Origin: an uncultured Campylobacterales bacterium
GTDB taxonomy: Bacteria; Campylobacterota; Campylobacteria; Campylobacterales; Arcobacteraceae
Reading direction: 5' to 3'
Length of the DNA stretch: 52,930 nucleotides
Assembly: GCA_938084175.1 (NCBI GenBank)
Contig: CALKDR010000030.1
Span: forward strand, 1-52,930
Shown: positions 27,923 through 37,090 of the stretch, piece after piece
Position numbering within the stretch: position 1 is the stretch's first letter
Layout: each line of letters starts with the position of its first letter
Position numbers and translations under genes: made by a program
The notes under the pieces: generated by a model
The model's database searches: none
The model's input: only the letters and a program-made list of their open reading frames with translations
What the model was told of the DNA's origin: nothing

Positions 27923-28392
27923 ACGACTATTTGAATTGTTTATTAGTTTAGTAGCTATAAATCATCTTGCTTTAGCAGGAATATGAAGGATAGCTTATGT
28001 TTTTTGTGATGTATCTAAAATATTATCCGCATACTCTCTGAATCTACCATTTCTCCAATATTTTGGAGAGGTAACATGAATTCATACTCGGAATTAAAAG
28101 ATTCTGAGATAAAATAAATGAATTAGAGATAAACTAAAAGAAAAATATGGATTAATTATCTCAAAAAAACGTATTACAAATATCATGAAAGACTTAAACT
28201 TAAAACTTAAAAGTTAAAATGAAAAAAAGGTATAAAAATACATTTGAATATATTGAGTTTAGTTACCTCTCCATTAGAAAATGGAGCATTATTTACTATA
28301 AAAGTTGCTAGGAAGTAAACATCATCTTATTAATTAACACATTATTATCTTTTATTAGATAAAATGATTATAATTAATACATAGGGTTATAA
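27923..28392. other. 470-bp gene-free gap holding an IS relic
   Basis: The gap contains the IS3-like relic at 28064-28273 and, on the left, a short - strand open tail (27995-28063) that reads KYWRNGRFREYADNIL and then ends in TAA, possibly the end of a gene lost to the insertion. A -10-like TATAAT (28368-28373) lies about 20 bases upstream of the next gene. Otherwise I see nothing coding. Confidence 0.6.
28064..28273 (+). mobile_element. Internally deleted IS3-family relic (210 bp, MITE-like)
   Basis: TGGAGAGGTAAC (28064-28075) and GTTACCTCTCCA (28262-28273) are perfect 12-bp terminal inverted repeats that start TG and end CA, as IS3-family ends do. Between them are two pieces of an OrfB-type transposase. 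KLKEKYGLIISKKRITNIM (from 28131) matches the region before the DDE domain, where family members read EKYGxxxxxxRITxIMKDLNLK. MKKRYKNTFEYIEF (from 28219) matches the segment near the C-terminus around FEYIExxYN. The ~1 kb catalytic core is missing. The inverted repeat may extend outwards to CTCCA/TGGAG at 28053 and 28287. No target duplication is evident. Confidence 0.72.
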
Positions 28393-28887
28393 ATGCCAAA
28401 AGAAAAAACATTTAAAGAAAAAATTTTAGACTATATTTATATTGTATCAAAGCAACCAATTTTATTAAGAGATTTACTTCTTGCTAATAGACAATATAAA
28501 GAAGGAATGCATGTTGATCCTGCAAAATTAGGTTTTAGATTAAAACTTACACGTGCTTATTTAGTTTATACAGGAATGATTCTAGCTTTTTTAGTTCCAA
28601 TTGCTGGACTAACGCATAAGCCTTTAGCTCATATAGATTCGCACATTTCTATTATTGGTGCTGTTGTTATTACAGCTGCTATTTTTATTGGATTTAACTT
28701 TTTTAGAGCTCGTATGAGAGATTCTATTACAATAGTTCTTATTAAAAAATCATGGAAGTTACATTTTCCTTTCTTTTCTTATGAAGAATATTCACAGAAG
28801 ATTGAAGAGATATTTGAACGTGCTTTAAAAGAAGAAGTTTCAAAAAGAGAATTAGAAAAATATATTTTAGATAATTTAGCAGAATAA
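28393..28887 (+). CDS. Hypothetical two-helix membrane protein (164 aa)
   Basis: Two transmembrane helices are visible (YLVYTGMILAFLVPIAGL at about 56-73 and ISIIGAVVITAAIFIGFNFF at about 85-104), with a basic N-terminal cytoplasmic part and a charged helical C-terminal region (EEYSQKIEEIFERALKEE). I do not recognise the family. The two helices are joined by a short loop with HKPLAHIDSH, which has three histidines. It is monocistronic, following the IS relic. Confidence 0.65.
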   Translation: MPKEKTFKEKILDYIYIVSKQPILLRDLLLANRQYKEGMHVDPAKLGFRLKLTRAYLVYTGMILAFLVPIAGLTHKPLAHIDSHISIIGAVVITAAIFIGFNFFRARMRDSITIVLIKKSWKLHFPFFSYEEYSQKIEEIFERALKEEVSKRELEKYILDNLAE

Positions 28888-28910
28888 ATCTACTAAATTA
28901 TTTTAAACAC

Positions 28911-29678
28911 CTAATCATAAATAGCTTTTGCTTGTTTATTTCTCTCTCTTTTTAAATCCATATTTATGAATTTTCCAAGAATGTCCTTCTTTTCTTTTGT
29001 TGCAAGTGTTATTTTTCTTTTCTCTGGTCTATATTCATATATGAAAAAACCAGCTTCATTCATTGATAAACGAATAGGTGTTGCAACAGAATATGTACTC
29101 ATAACACAATCTTTGTTACAAAGTTTAAATATATCATCAAAATACTCTTTTGTCCATAATTCAGTGTTTACATCTGAAGAAAAAGCATCTTGATAAATAA
29201 TATCGAAGCTTTGTTGTTCTAAGGTTTTTATATATTCTCTAGCATCACCAATATTTACTTCAATTTTAATATTTTCATCTTCATACTTTTTATTCATAGC
29301 TACCTCTTTTATAATATGTTTTATATCTTCAAACTCTTTTGGAAAATTAAAAGTTTCCAAAGAAGATATAAGGTTGGCATCTAACTCAGGAGAATAAATA
29401 GTAATTTTCTTATTAAGATTAGCTTTTTTAACATAATAAAGCGTTGTAAATGTGTTATATCCTATTCCAAAACAAATATCTAAAATTATAAGTTCATCTT
29501 TTGCTTTATGATATTGAAATGTTGGAATAATATGTTTTGAAAGAGTTTCGTTTATAGCACCATCATCGGGATTGTGATAGTGTTGATTGTATTTTTGTGA
29601 GAAAAGTGTATTTGAACCATCTTTAGTTTTAACAATAGAGTTTATATTATCTTGCAATATTAAAGACCGTTGTCCCAA
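28911..29678 (-). CDS. mnmD: tRNA 5-methylaminomethyl-2-thiouridine methyltransferase (MnmD-type)
   Basis: The 255-residue protein corresponds to the methyltransferase half of MnmC, which completes mnm5s2U34 at the tRNA wobble position. It has the early SRP-like motif TLFSQKYNQHYHNPDDGAINE, the SAM-binding ILDICFGIGYNTFT (about 69-82), and the late QDAFSSDVNTELWTKEYFD (about 163-181) typical of the DUF752/MnmD fold. The oxidase half found in E. coli MnmC is absent. It overlaps the upstream gene by 19 bases. Confidence 0.85.
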   Translation of the reverse strand: MGQRSLILQDNINSIVKTKDGSNTLFSQKYNQHYHNPDDGAINETLSKHIIPTFQYHKAKDELIILDICFGIGYNTFTTLYYVKKANLNKKITIYSPELDANLISSLETFNFPKEFEDIKHIIKEVAMNKKYEDENIKIEVNIGDAREYIKTLEQQSFDIIYQDAFSSDVNTELWTKEYFDDIFKLCNKDCVMSTYSVATPIRLSMNEAGFFIYEYRPEKRKITLATKEKKDILGKFINMDLKRERNKQAKAIYD

Positions 29679-30103
29679 TGGTGCATTTTTTTTGCAGTAA
29701 AAATATAAGTATCATCAAAAAGCTCAATACAATTTCCAGCTTGAAATCCAAGTTCTTCAATTAAGTCTAAAATTTCATATCTATTATTGTTTTCAATTTT
29801 CTCTAAAATGATTATATTTCCTGAGTTTTCAATTGCTTTGTACATTAGTTTTAAAATCTTATCTTTATTTGGACAAAAAGATAAAATATTTCCTAAAATA
29901 ACGTATTCATATTCTCTAGCAGTTGCACGAAGTTTTGCAGATGATTCATCAGTAAAAGGAATATATTTTATATTCCCTTCATTTTTTGCTCTTACTTCTT
30001 CAAGTGCAACATCTACTAAATTTAAATTGTTATCTACATGTAAAATAGCTATATTAGGATAATCTGCAAATAACTCTTTAAATAAAGACAGTTTTTCTTC
30101 CAT
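29660..30103 (-). CDS. Hypothetical Rossmann-like protein (147 aa)
   Basis: The beta-alpha pattern (PNIAILHVDNNLNLVDVALEEV, YEYVILGNILSFCP, GNIIILEKI) resembles the later strands of a class I methyltransferase. The glycine-rich SAM motif I is absent, so catalysis is doubtful. It lies between luxS (six bases upstream) and mnmD (19-base overlap), so it is translated with a methyltransferase and with the LuxS enzyme of the methyl cycle. A partner or regulatory role for MnmD is a guess. Confidence 0.55.
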   Translation of the reverse strand: MEEKLSLFKELFADYPNIAILHVDNNLNLVDVALEEVRAKNEGNIKYIPFTDESSAKLRATAREYEYVILGNILSFCPNKDKILKLMYKAIENSGNIIILEKIENNNRYEILDLIEELGFQAGNCIELFDDTYIFTAKKMHHWDNGL

Positions 30104-30109
30104 AAAAAT

Positions 30110-30625
30110 CTAGTTTCCTAAAGAAGTTAGCTTTTCATCAGATAAAAATAAATCTTCATTTGACATTACACCAATATTACTATTTAAAATATTTTGTGCA
30201 ATTTCTTTTGCTTCAGAAAGTGAATGCATTTCATATGTTCCACATTGGAAAATATTTAATTCAGGAATATCATCTTGTTTTTCAACTTCAATAACATCTT
30301 GCATAGCAGCTCTCCAAGCCTTACCAACTGTAGCTTCATCAGGACTTCCTAATAAACTCATGTAAAAACCAGTTCTACAACCCATTGGTGATACATCAAT
30401 AATCTCAACTGTGTCTGAGTTTAAATGATTTCTAATAAAACCTGCAAATAAATGTTCTAAAGTATGAATACCTTTTTCACTTAACATTGTTTCATTTGGT
30501 ACACAAAATCTTAAATCAAAAACTGTAATAACGTCACCTGATGGTGATTTCATTGTTTTTGCAACTCTAACTGCAGGTGCTGGCATAATTGTATGATCAA
30601 CTCTAAAACTGTCTAATAATGGCAT
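30110..30625 (-). CDS. luxS: S-ribosylhomocysteine lyase
   Basis: LuxS cleaves S-ribosylhomocysteine to homocysteine and the autoinducer-2 precursor DPD. The metal-binding [12 protein letters not shown] (about 54-65) with its two His, the catalytic Cys in [13 protein letters not shown] (about 83-95), and the third metal ligand in [12 protein letters not shown] (about 124-135) are present. The N-terminus reads [14 protein letters not shown]. The length is 171 residues. Homocysteine made here would be re-methylated by MetH encoded at 23.6-27.1 kb. Confidence 0.96.
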   Translation of the reverse strand: MPLLDSFRVDHTIMPAPAVRVAKTMKSPSGDVITVFDLRFCVPNETMLSEKGIHTLEHLFAGFIRNHLNSDTVEIIDVSPMGCRTGFYMSLLGSPDEATVGKAWRAAMQDVIEVEKQDDIPELNIFQCGTYEMHSLSEAKEIAQNILNSNIGVMSNEDLFLSDEKLTSLGN

Positions 30626-30740
30626 AATATAATTCCTTTAAATTTTTATATAAAAATATTTGTATTTCAGTTTGTTATTGTATCAAAACTTATTTAAGTA
30701 CTTGATATCACAAGATGAAATAAGAAAAAAACTTTTAATT

Positions 30741-31784
30741 CTAATCTTTGAATTTTTTTGCAAATATAGGAGCAATATTCATAACGATTAAAAGCCTTAC
30801 AATATGGTGTAGGGTGATATATGGAACATTTGCAGCAATTAGTATTGCTATTAAGTTTATCTCAGCTTGGCCTCCTGGAGAAAAAGCTAAAAGAATTGAT
30901 ACTATTGGAAAATCAAATAAGGATGAGGCTATTAGTATAAATATTGCTGATACTATTGCTAAAATTATAAAATGCCCAAAAGTTGAAATCAAGGTTTTTA
31001 TTACAGTTTTAAGTTGAACACCTTTAAATGTAAAGCCAATAATTGTTCCAAAGACAACTTGTACAAACTTCAAAAATTCGTCAGGCATAGATGTATGAAT
31101 TAAACCTGATGAATGTAAAAGTATACTAATTATCATAGGTCCCATTAGAAAAGCAGCGGACATATTGAATTTTTTTGCAAGAATTCCCGCACATAGTCCT
31201 GCAATTAATAGTAGTGATAATTCAAATAAATCAATATTTATTATGGGTGTTGTAATGATTTTATTTCCACTAATATCTATATTAAAAACATATTGAATAA
31301 TAAAAGGTAATGTAACCACCACAAAAAATAGTCTTGAAGATTGTACCAGTGTGATTTTAGAAATATCTGCTTTTATTTGTTCACCTATTATTACCATTTC
31401 AATTACTCCACCTGGCATTGAAGATAAATATGCAGTTTTTTTATCAAAGCCAATAAGTCTATGATAATAATACATTCCAAAAACAATAGTCAAAATAGTA
31501 TAAGGAATTATAAGCAATAAACTCAAGAAATAAATATCTAAAAATTGTAAAATCTCAGGTGTAAAAGCACTTCCTATTGTAAGTCCTATCATTATACGAG
31601 CTGGTGTTGAGAAGAGTTTAGGGCTTTGTATTGGTAAGTTCTCAAATCTCATTAAAAAAGATGATGCAAATATTGAACCTAAAAGCCAAGGAAGAGGAAG
31701 TGATAAGTAAATAAAAAGTATAGAACCAAGACAAGAGATTAAAAGAGTAAATAACATTTTTAAAAGTGATTTTATTATTGTCAT
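30741..31784 (-). CDS. AbrB-family integral membrane protein
   Basis: About ten hydrophobic helices form two repeats, each with a PWLLGSIFAS or FLMGPMIISI-type motif (about 33-42 and 212-221) and YLSSMPGGVIEMVII / AFSPGGQAEINLIAI (PGG motifs at about 124-128 and 304-308). These are the signatures of PF05145, once annotated as ammonia monooxygenase and now AbrB. The family is thought to transport small metabolites, but the substrate is unknown. It is monocistronic. Confidence 0.85.
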   Translation of the reverse strand: MTIIKSLLKMLFTLLISCLGSILFIYLSLPLPWLLGSIFASSFLMRFENLPIQSPKLFSTPARIMIGLTIGSAFTPEILQFLDIYFLSLLLIIPYTILTIVFGMYYYHRLIGFDKKTAYLSSMPGGVIEMVIIGEQIKADISKITLVQSSRLFFVVVTLPFIIQYVFNIDISGNKIITTPIINIDLFELSLLLIAGLCAGILAKKFNMSAAFLMGPMIISILLHSSGLIHTSMPDEFLKFVQVVFGTIIGFTFKGVQLKTVIKTLISTFGHFIILAIVSAIFILIASSLFDFPIVSILLAFSPGGQAEINLIAILIAANVPYITLHHIVRLLIVMNIAPIFAKKFKD

Positions 31785-31848
31785 TTATTATCTTTTAATT
31801 AAATTTTTAATTTCTAGTACATTTGAAACTGTGTCGTTTGCAATTTTA

Positions 31849-32502
31849 TTAAGTTAATGACTTAATTAATTTGATTGCAGATAGTGCATTTTTAGAAATA
31901 TTAGGTGTAAATGTTTTTAACTCTTCTTCTTTTCCATAACCACAAAGAACAGCAAGAGAATTTACATTTGCATCATTTGCTGCAATTAAATCAAGCTTTG
32001 TATCTCCAATCATCCATACATTATGAAGTTCTTTATCATAATTCATTTGTTCTAGTGTTATTAATATTGGTTCAGGATGTGGTTTTGGATTTTGCACATT
32101 TTCTCTACCTGTTACTACTTCAAAATATTCTGCCATTTCAAAATGTTCTAATAGTGGTATTGTATAAAGTCTTGTTTTTGTAGTTACAACAGATACTCTT
32201 GCAAATGTAGCGGCTAATTTTACTGCTTCAAGAGCCTGAGGAAGTAATAAAGTCTTTTGTGTTGAGATTTTTTTGTATCTATTTTTATATGAAGCTACAA
32301 AATCCCAAACTCTTTGTTCTTCTATTCCAAGATTAGAATACATAATATCAAGGGGATAACCAATAAGCGCTTTTATATCTTCATCATCTCCTTTGAAGTT
32401 ATATTCTAATTCTTCAAATGAATGATAAAATGTTGAAACTATTGCATCTGTTGAGTCTATTAGTGTTCCATCTAAATCAAATAATATTATATTTTCTTTC
32501 AA
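31849..32502 (-). CDS. HAD-family phosphatase (phosphoglycolate phosphatase-like)
   Basis: The 217 residues have HAD motif I IILFDLDGTLIDST (about 5-18) with the nucleophile Asp, motif II around VVTTKTR, the lysine motif in NPKPHPEPI (about 137-145), and motif IV WMIGDTKLDLIAA (about 162-174). The helical cap after motif I is of the small C1 type seen in Gph/PpaX. The true substrate could be phosphoglycolate, a pyrophosphate or another sugar phosphate. It is 35 bases downstream of the peptide-binding protein gene. Confidence 0.85.
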   Translation of the reverse strand: MKENIILFDLDGTLIDSTDAIVSTFYHSFEELEYNFKGDDEDIKALIGYPLDIMYSNLGIEEQRVWDFVASYKNRYKKISTQKTLLLPQALEAVKLAATFARVSVVTTKTRLYTIPLLEHFEMAEYFEVVTGRENVQNPKPHPEPILITLEQMNYDKELHNVWMIGDTKLDLIAANDANVNSLAVLCGYGKEEELKTFTPNISKNALSAIKLIKSLT

Positions 32503-32536
32503 GTGTTTCCTTTTTATTTTTTACTTGTAAATTAGA

Positions 32537-34036
32537 TTATGGTTTTATCCAATCTTTTTGATTATGAGTAATTCCTGTAAACGCAGGCTGTACATTTTTG
32601 ATTTTATTATTAACAACGCTTATTGAATTTGGAATATAAAGAAATAAATAAGGAATATCATCTGTGATTTTTTTGAATATCTTTTTATATGTTTTACTTA
32701 ATTTTTCTCTATTTATTGTAAGTGATGCTTTTTCTATTAGTTCATCAACTTCTGGATTCGAATAGCCAACAAGATTAAAGCTTCCTATTTTATCAGACTT
32801 ACTATGCCATAAAGGGTAGGCATCTGGCATTAGTGATAAAGACCAACCTAATAAAATTGCTTCATAATTTCTTGGATGAACTATTGTATTTAAATAAGCT
32901 TGCCATTCCATCACACGTATTTTCATTTTTATACCAGCTTTTGCTAATTGGTATTGCAATATTTGTGCTGCGTTTATTCTTGTATCATTTCCTGTATTAG
33001 TTACAATCTCAAAAGTAAATGGATTATTTTTATCAAATCCTAATTGCTTTAAAAGTTTTTTTGCTTCTGGAATATTTTGCTGAGTTGTTTTTACTTTTTC
33101 GTTATAAGCAAAGCTGCCTGGCAGAAATGGACCATTACATATTTTTCCATGACCAAAAAATAGAATATCTACTAACTCTTGCCTATTTATTGCTAAAGAT
33201 AATGCTTTTCTGATTCTTATATCTTTAAACTTTTCATTTTTTAGATTCAATCCTACATAAGTATAAGAAAAACTTGGCTTCTCAATAATTCTAAAAGACT
33301 GTTTAAACTCTTCATCTATTTGTCTATCTATTTGAAGTGGCGTTAATCCAGATAAATCAAGTTTTTTTTGTTTTAAAAATAAAAAAGAAGTATTTGTATC
33401 AGGAATAAATTTATATAGAAGTTCATTTATTTTAGGTCGACCTTCAAAATAATTATCATTTGCAAGAAGTTTTATATCTTGACCAATTTTAAAACTATCT
33501 AAAACATAAGGACCAGTTCCTATTGGATTTTTATTAAAAGTACTTGTCATTAAGTTCTTTTCATCTTTTAATAGGTGCTTAGGTAAAATTCCAACCATCC
33601 AAATTTCTAGGGCTTTAAAGTATGCTTTTTTATAAATAATCTCAATAGTATAATCATCAAGTGCTTTTACACTTTGTACTTCTTTATAGTTAGATTTTAT
33701 TGAGTTGAACACTTTTGGATCTAAAATTGTATTGTATGTGAAAACTACATCTTGTGCTGTAAATTCTACTCCATCGTGCCATTTTACATTTTTCTTTAAT
33801 TTTATAATTAGTTTCGTATTTGTTTCAAATTTATATGATAATGCTAAATCTTCTGTAGGTTTTCCATCTTTATCATATTTAAATAAGCCATTAAAAAGCC
33901 AATCTGATATTTGAGAACTTGCAGTATCATTTGCTAAAATTGGATTAAGTCTACTTGGGCTTGAACTCATTGATAAGTTTAGGGTACTTGCATTTATATA
34001 TGTTAAAAGTAAAAAGAGTGTTATTAAAATTTTCAT
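32537..34036 (-). CDS. Peptide/nickel-type ABC transporter substrate-binding protein
   Basis: A signal peptide (about 1-16, LLLTYINAS) precedes a family 5 solute-binding protein of 499 residues. The signature region is WHDGVEFTAQDVVFTYNTILDP at about 84-105 (WHDGVEFTAQDV in the core), with RKALSLAINRQELVDILFFGHG mid-protein and NFLGYSN-like FNLVGYSNPEVDELI near the end. It is alone, with no permease or ATPase genes nearby, so it must share a transporter encoded elsewhere. Ligand is unknown; oligopeptide is the default. Confidence 0.87.
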   Translation of the reverse strand: MKILITLFLLLTYINASTLNLSMSSSPSRLNPILANDTASSQISDWLFNGLFKYDKDGKPTEDLALSYKFETNTKLIIKLKKNVKWHDGVEFTAQDVVFTYNTILDPKVFNSIKSNYKEVQSVKALDDYTIEIIYKKAYFKALEIWMVGILPKHLLKDEKNLMTSTFNKNPIGTGPYVLDSFKIGQDIKLLANDNYFEGRPKINELLYKFIPDTNTSFLFLKQKKLDLSGLTPLQIDRQIDEEFKQSFRIIEKPSFSYTYVGLNLKNEKFKDIRIRKALSLAINRQELVDILFFGHGKICNGPFLPGSFAYNEKVKTTQQNIPEAKKLLKQLGFDKNNPFTFEIVTNTGNDTRINAAQILQYQLAKAGIKMKIRVMEWQAYLNTIVHPRNYEAILLGWSLSLMPDAYPLWHSKSDKIGSFNLVGYSNPEVDELIEKASLTINREKLSKTYKKIFKKITDDIPYLFLYIPNSISVVNNKIKNVQPAFTGITHNQKDWIKP

Positions 34037-34082
34037 TTAGTATTGTATAGTTTTTTTGAATATTAATAACTTAAAGTGCATA

Positions 34083-34116
34083 AAAAAAGGAAAGCAAAAT
34101 TTGCTTTCCTTTTTGA
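34083..34116 (-). terminator. Terminator downstream of rplM-rpsI
   Basis: AAAAGGAAAGCAAA and TTTGCTTTCCTTTTT pair almost without a loop and carry A and T tracts on both sides. It lies about 35 bases after the rpsI stop and would end the ribosomal-protein message before the peptide-binding gene. Confidence 0.85.
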
Positions 34117-34151
34117 AAATACAAAGATATAAAATCTTTGAAAAATTGAAT

Positions 34152-34541
34152 CTATCTTTTTGAGAACTGACCGCTTTTTCTTGCTTTCTTTCTTCCGTAT
34201 TTTTTTCTTTCAACTGATCTAGCATCTCTTGTTAATAAACCATAAGGTTTTAACACAGCTCTGAATTGCTCATCATAAGCAACTAAAGCTCTAGAAATAC
34301 CATGTCTAACAGCATCAGCTTGTGCAGAGTATCCTCCACCTAAAGTTTTAACAACGATATTTACTGAAGTTTCTTGTTTAGTAACTTCTAAAGGTTGCAT
34401 AACTCTTTTTTTAATTGCTTCGTGTCCACCTAACCATGCGTCTAAAGACTGACCATTGATTGTTAATTCACCAGTACCAACTTCTAACCATACTTTTGAT
34501 ATAGATGTTTTTCTTCTTCCTGTTGCATAAACTTTAGCCAT
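34152..34541 (-). CDS. rpsI: 30S ribosomal protein S9
   Basis: The 129 residues begin [17 protein letters not shown] and end in the conserved basic tail [17 protein letters not shown]-type sequence ([16 protein letters not shown]), which reaches the P-site t[22 protein letters not shown] is also characteristic. The gene follows rplM by five bases, the usual order. Confidence 0.98.
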   Translation of the reverse strand: MAKVYATGRRKTSISKVWLEVGTGELTINGQSLDAWLGGHEAIKKRVMQPLEVTKQETSVNIVVKTLGGGYSAQADAVRHGISRALVAYDEQFRAVLKPYGLLTRDARSVERKKYGRKKARKSGQFSKR

Positions 34542-34546
34542 TAGTC

Positions 34547-34966
34547 TTATCCTTTAATTTGTGCAGTATGTGGGTGATCTGAACCTGCATATACTTTTAA
34601 TTTTTTTAACATATTTTTTCCAAGAGTAGTCTTTGGAAGCATACCTCTTGTAGAAAGTTTGTATAATTTTTCTGGGTTGTTTTCAAACATATCAGACATT
34701 TTGTGAGTTTTTGTACTACCAAAATATCCTGAGTGAGTGAAGTAATTTTTTGTTTCTAATTTATTACCAGAAAACTTTGCTTTAGAAGCATTTATGATTA
34801 CAACGTAATCTCCACAATCAACATGAGGTGTATAGAAAGGTTTATTCTTTCCTCTTAAAATAGTAGCAACTTCAGTAATTATTCTTCCGAATACTTTATC
34901 AGTTGCATCGATTACTATCCAATCTCTTTTGATTTCGTTAGCTTTTGCCATTTGAGTAAATTTCAT
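34547..34966 (-). CDS. rplM: 50S ribosomal protein L13
   Basis: L13 of 139 residues with [27 protein letters not shown]-type N-terminus ([13 protein letters not shown]), [13 protein letters not shown] and [25 protein letters not shown] lies just upstream of the ATG at 34966, supporting this start over the later Met6. It is the first gene of the rplM-rpsI operon. Confidence 0.98.
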   Translation of the reverse strand: MKFTQMAKANEIKRDWIVIDATDKVFGRIITEVATILRGKNKPFYTPHVDCGDYVVIINASKAKFSGNKLETKNYFTHSGYFGSTKTHKMSDMFENNPEKLYKLSTRGMLPKTTLGKNMLKKLKVYAGSDHPHTAQIKG

Positions 34967-35042
34967 TTATTTTCTCCGCTTTTATTAATGAGGTGGAATA
35001 ATAGTGTAGTAATACTTAATTATAACTTAATTTAAGTATTAT

Positions 35043-36419
35043 TTAATACTTAATTATAAATTCTGAACCTTTATCAAATTCTGAGTATATTTCTAGCTTA
35101 AAATTATGTAGTGAAAGTATAGATTGAACTATAAATAATCCAAGTCCTAAAGAGTTATTCCAACCATTATTTGAGACTCTATAAAACTTGTTTTTGATCT
35201 TTTCTAGCTCTTTTTCTTGCATTCCAATACCTTTATCTTTAATAATAATAGAATTTTTTGTAAGTTCTATACTTACTTCATCTTCTGAATATTTAAGTGC
35301 ATTTTCTATTAAGTTTGAAATAGCCATTGAAATTAGTGTTTCATCAACTTTTAAATTTATATCTTCACCAATAATTATAAGTTCTCTATTTTTATACTTT
35401 TCTTTCAAATCTGGAATAATATCATCAAGTATATTTTTTATAGGACAAGGACCTAATAAAAGCTCTTGTTTGCCTTCTTCGAGTTTTAGTGTAAGTCTTA
35501 GCTTATCTATTATATGAGACATTTTATTTGCATTAGAATGAATTTTGTTTAAAAATTTTTCTTTCATAATAATTGGCATATCATCATCATTTAAAATGGT
35601 TTCACTATATCCTGAGATAATTGCTATAGGATTTTTGAATTCATGAGATAAAGCAGATATTATTTCATCTTTTTGTCTATTTGCAATTTTTAGTTTTGCT
35701 GTTTGCTTTGCTTTTTGTTTCTCTTTTTTTGATATTTTCAAAGCAACTTTATTTAAAAGTCTTGTGATTTTATAAAATTCAACTGTATATCTTGATTTAA
35801 TTAGATATGTTGGTTTTTTGTTTGATAATTCTGTTAAAAAATTTAGAATAGAATCTGTTTCTTTTTTAATTTTTAAACTAATAAAATAAGTTGCTAAAAA
35901 TCCAATTATTAGAAAAAACGTAATAAATGCAAATATTTGTGCTGTAAGTCTTACAAAATTATCTGCAATAATATCTGTATAATCAGCCATTCTTATAAAA
36001 TAAATATTTTTATTAATAGTGACTTTTTTTGCAATATATAAAAGTTCTTTATTTATTGAATCTGAAAATCGGATAGCTTTTCCAACACCAAAATCTTTTG
36101 CTTGTAAAACTTCTTCTCTATTTGAATGATTTTCCATTAGGTTTTTATCTTTATCACTTTCAGCAATAACATTACCTTTTTCATCAATAATTGTAACACG
36201 AAGGTTTATTTGAGCTTTCAAATCTTTTATAATAGTATCAATATCCTCTATATCTTTAACAACAATAGAAAAAGTATCAATATTTTGTACAAGATTTTTT
36301 TCAATTTGATTAATGTAAATGTTTTTAGACCAAAAATAAGTAACTATTGTAAGAGTAATAAGAATTGCTGAAAAAATTAAAATGAAAGTTCGTAAAAAGA
36401 GTTGGTGTATTTTTAGCAA
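35043..36419 (-). CDS. Sensor histidine kinase of a phosphate-type two-component system
   Basis: The 458-residue kinase has two transmembrane helices (about 10-30 and 160-182) enclosing a ~130-residue periplasmic sensor, unlike the short loop of E. coli PhoR. The H-box ALSHEFKNPIAIISGY has the phospho-acceptor His259. The N-box NLIENALKYS, G1 IIKDKGIGMQ and GLGLGLFIVQ-type G2 (SLGLGLFIVQ) complete the ATPase domain. It overlaps its regulator gene by seven bases and closes the pst-phoU-psiE cluster. A role equivalent to Campylobacter PhosS is inferred from context and topology. Confidence 0.85.
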   Translation of the reverse strand: MLKIHQLFLRTFILIFSAILITLTIVTYFWSKNIYINQIEKNLVQNIDTFSIVVKDIEDIDTIIKDLKAQINLRVTIIDEKGNVIAESDKDKNLMENHSNREEVLQAKDFGVGKAIRFSDSINKELLYIAKKVTINKNIYFIRMADYTDIIADNFVRLTAQIFAFITFFLIIGFLATYFISLKIKKETDSILNFLTELSNKKPTYLIKSRYTVEFYKITRLLNKVALKISKKEKQKAKQTAKLKIANRQKDEIISALSHEFKNPIAIISGYSETILNDDDMPIIMKEKFLNKIHSNANKMSHIIDKLRLTLKLEEGKQELLLGPCPIKNILDDIIPDLKEKYKNRELIIIGEDINLKVDETLISMAISNLIENALKYSEDEVSIELTKNSIIIKDKGIGMQEKELEKIKNKFYRVSNNGWNNSLGLGLFIVQSILSLHNFKLEIYSEFDKGSEFIIKY

Positions 36420-37090
36420 AATATGTAGCCTTCTCCTCGAACCGATTTAATATAATCTTTTGTAGCTTCAGGGTCTATTTTTGCTTTTAATCTTTTAATT
36501 GCAACATTTACTGTTTTAACTTTTTTATCAAGTGAATCTTCCCAAACAGTTTCAAGTAGATGTTCTCTTGTCATTAAAATGTCTTTGTTTTTTATAAATT
36601 CTAAAAATAGATCATGTTCTAAGTGAGTTAGTTCTATTTCTTTATCTTCTATATAAAATTTTTTATTGCTAGCTTTATAAGTAATATCTTTAATTTTTAA
36701 TACATCTACTTTTTTTGAAGTTCTTTTAATTACTGCTTTGACCCTTGCTATCAGCTCTTTTAGATTAAAAGGTTTAGTAATATAATCATCTGCATGAGCT
36801 TCAAAACCTTCTAGAATATCTTCATCTTTGTCTTTTGCAGTTACATAAATAACAGGATTATTGTAGCCTTCATTTTTTATCTGGTTTATAAAAGTACTTC
36901 CTTCACTTCCTGGAAGGTTTCTATCCATTAAAATTAAACTAATATCTTCTTCATCTAAGACTTTTTTTAAAGTTTTATCAATATTTAAAAAACCAATTGT
37001 CTCAAAGCCTTCTTTTTGAAGAGTATATTCAAGTAATTCTAAAATATCCTCTTCATCTTCAACAATAAGTATTAGTTTATTTGTTATCAT
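36413..37090 (-). CDS. OmpR/PhoB-family response regulator
   Basis: The 225-residue regulator has a receiver with the acidic pair in LIVEDEED (about 8-15), phospho-acceptor Asp56 in LILMDRNLP, Thr84 and Lys106 in DDYITKPFNLKEL, and a C-terminal winged helix (ELTHLEHDLFLEFIKNKD, TVNVAIKRLKAKID, IKSVRGEGYIF). It is the likely activator that binds the two pho boxes found upstream of pstS and pstC, the PhoB/PhosR role. It overlaps psiE by 14 bases and the kinase by 7. Confidence 0.88.
   Translation of the reverse strand: MITNKLILIVEDEEDILELLEYTLQKEGFETIGFLNIDKTLKKVLDEEDISLILMDRNLPGSEGSTFINQIKNEGYNNPVIYVTAKDKDEDILEGFEAHADDYITKPFNLKELIARVKAVIKRTSKKVDVLKIKDITYKASNKKFYIEDKEIELTHLEHDLFLEFIKNKDILMTREHLLETVWEDSLDKKVKTVNVAIKRLKAKIDPEATKDYIKSVRGEGYIFC

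Noticed and set aside
31911-32183. Leu/His-rich 90-aa frame opposite the HAD phosphatase
   Set aside because: The composition is what antisense of a Glu/Lys/Asn-rich gene produces; no start signal or conserved motif.
34037-34225. 62-aa open frame over the rpsI 3' end
   Set aside because: It overlaps rpsI codons in another frame and includes the terminator.
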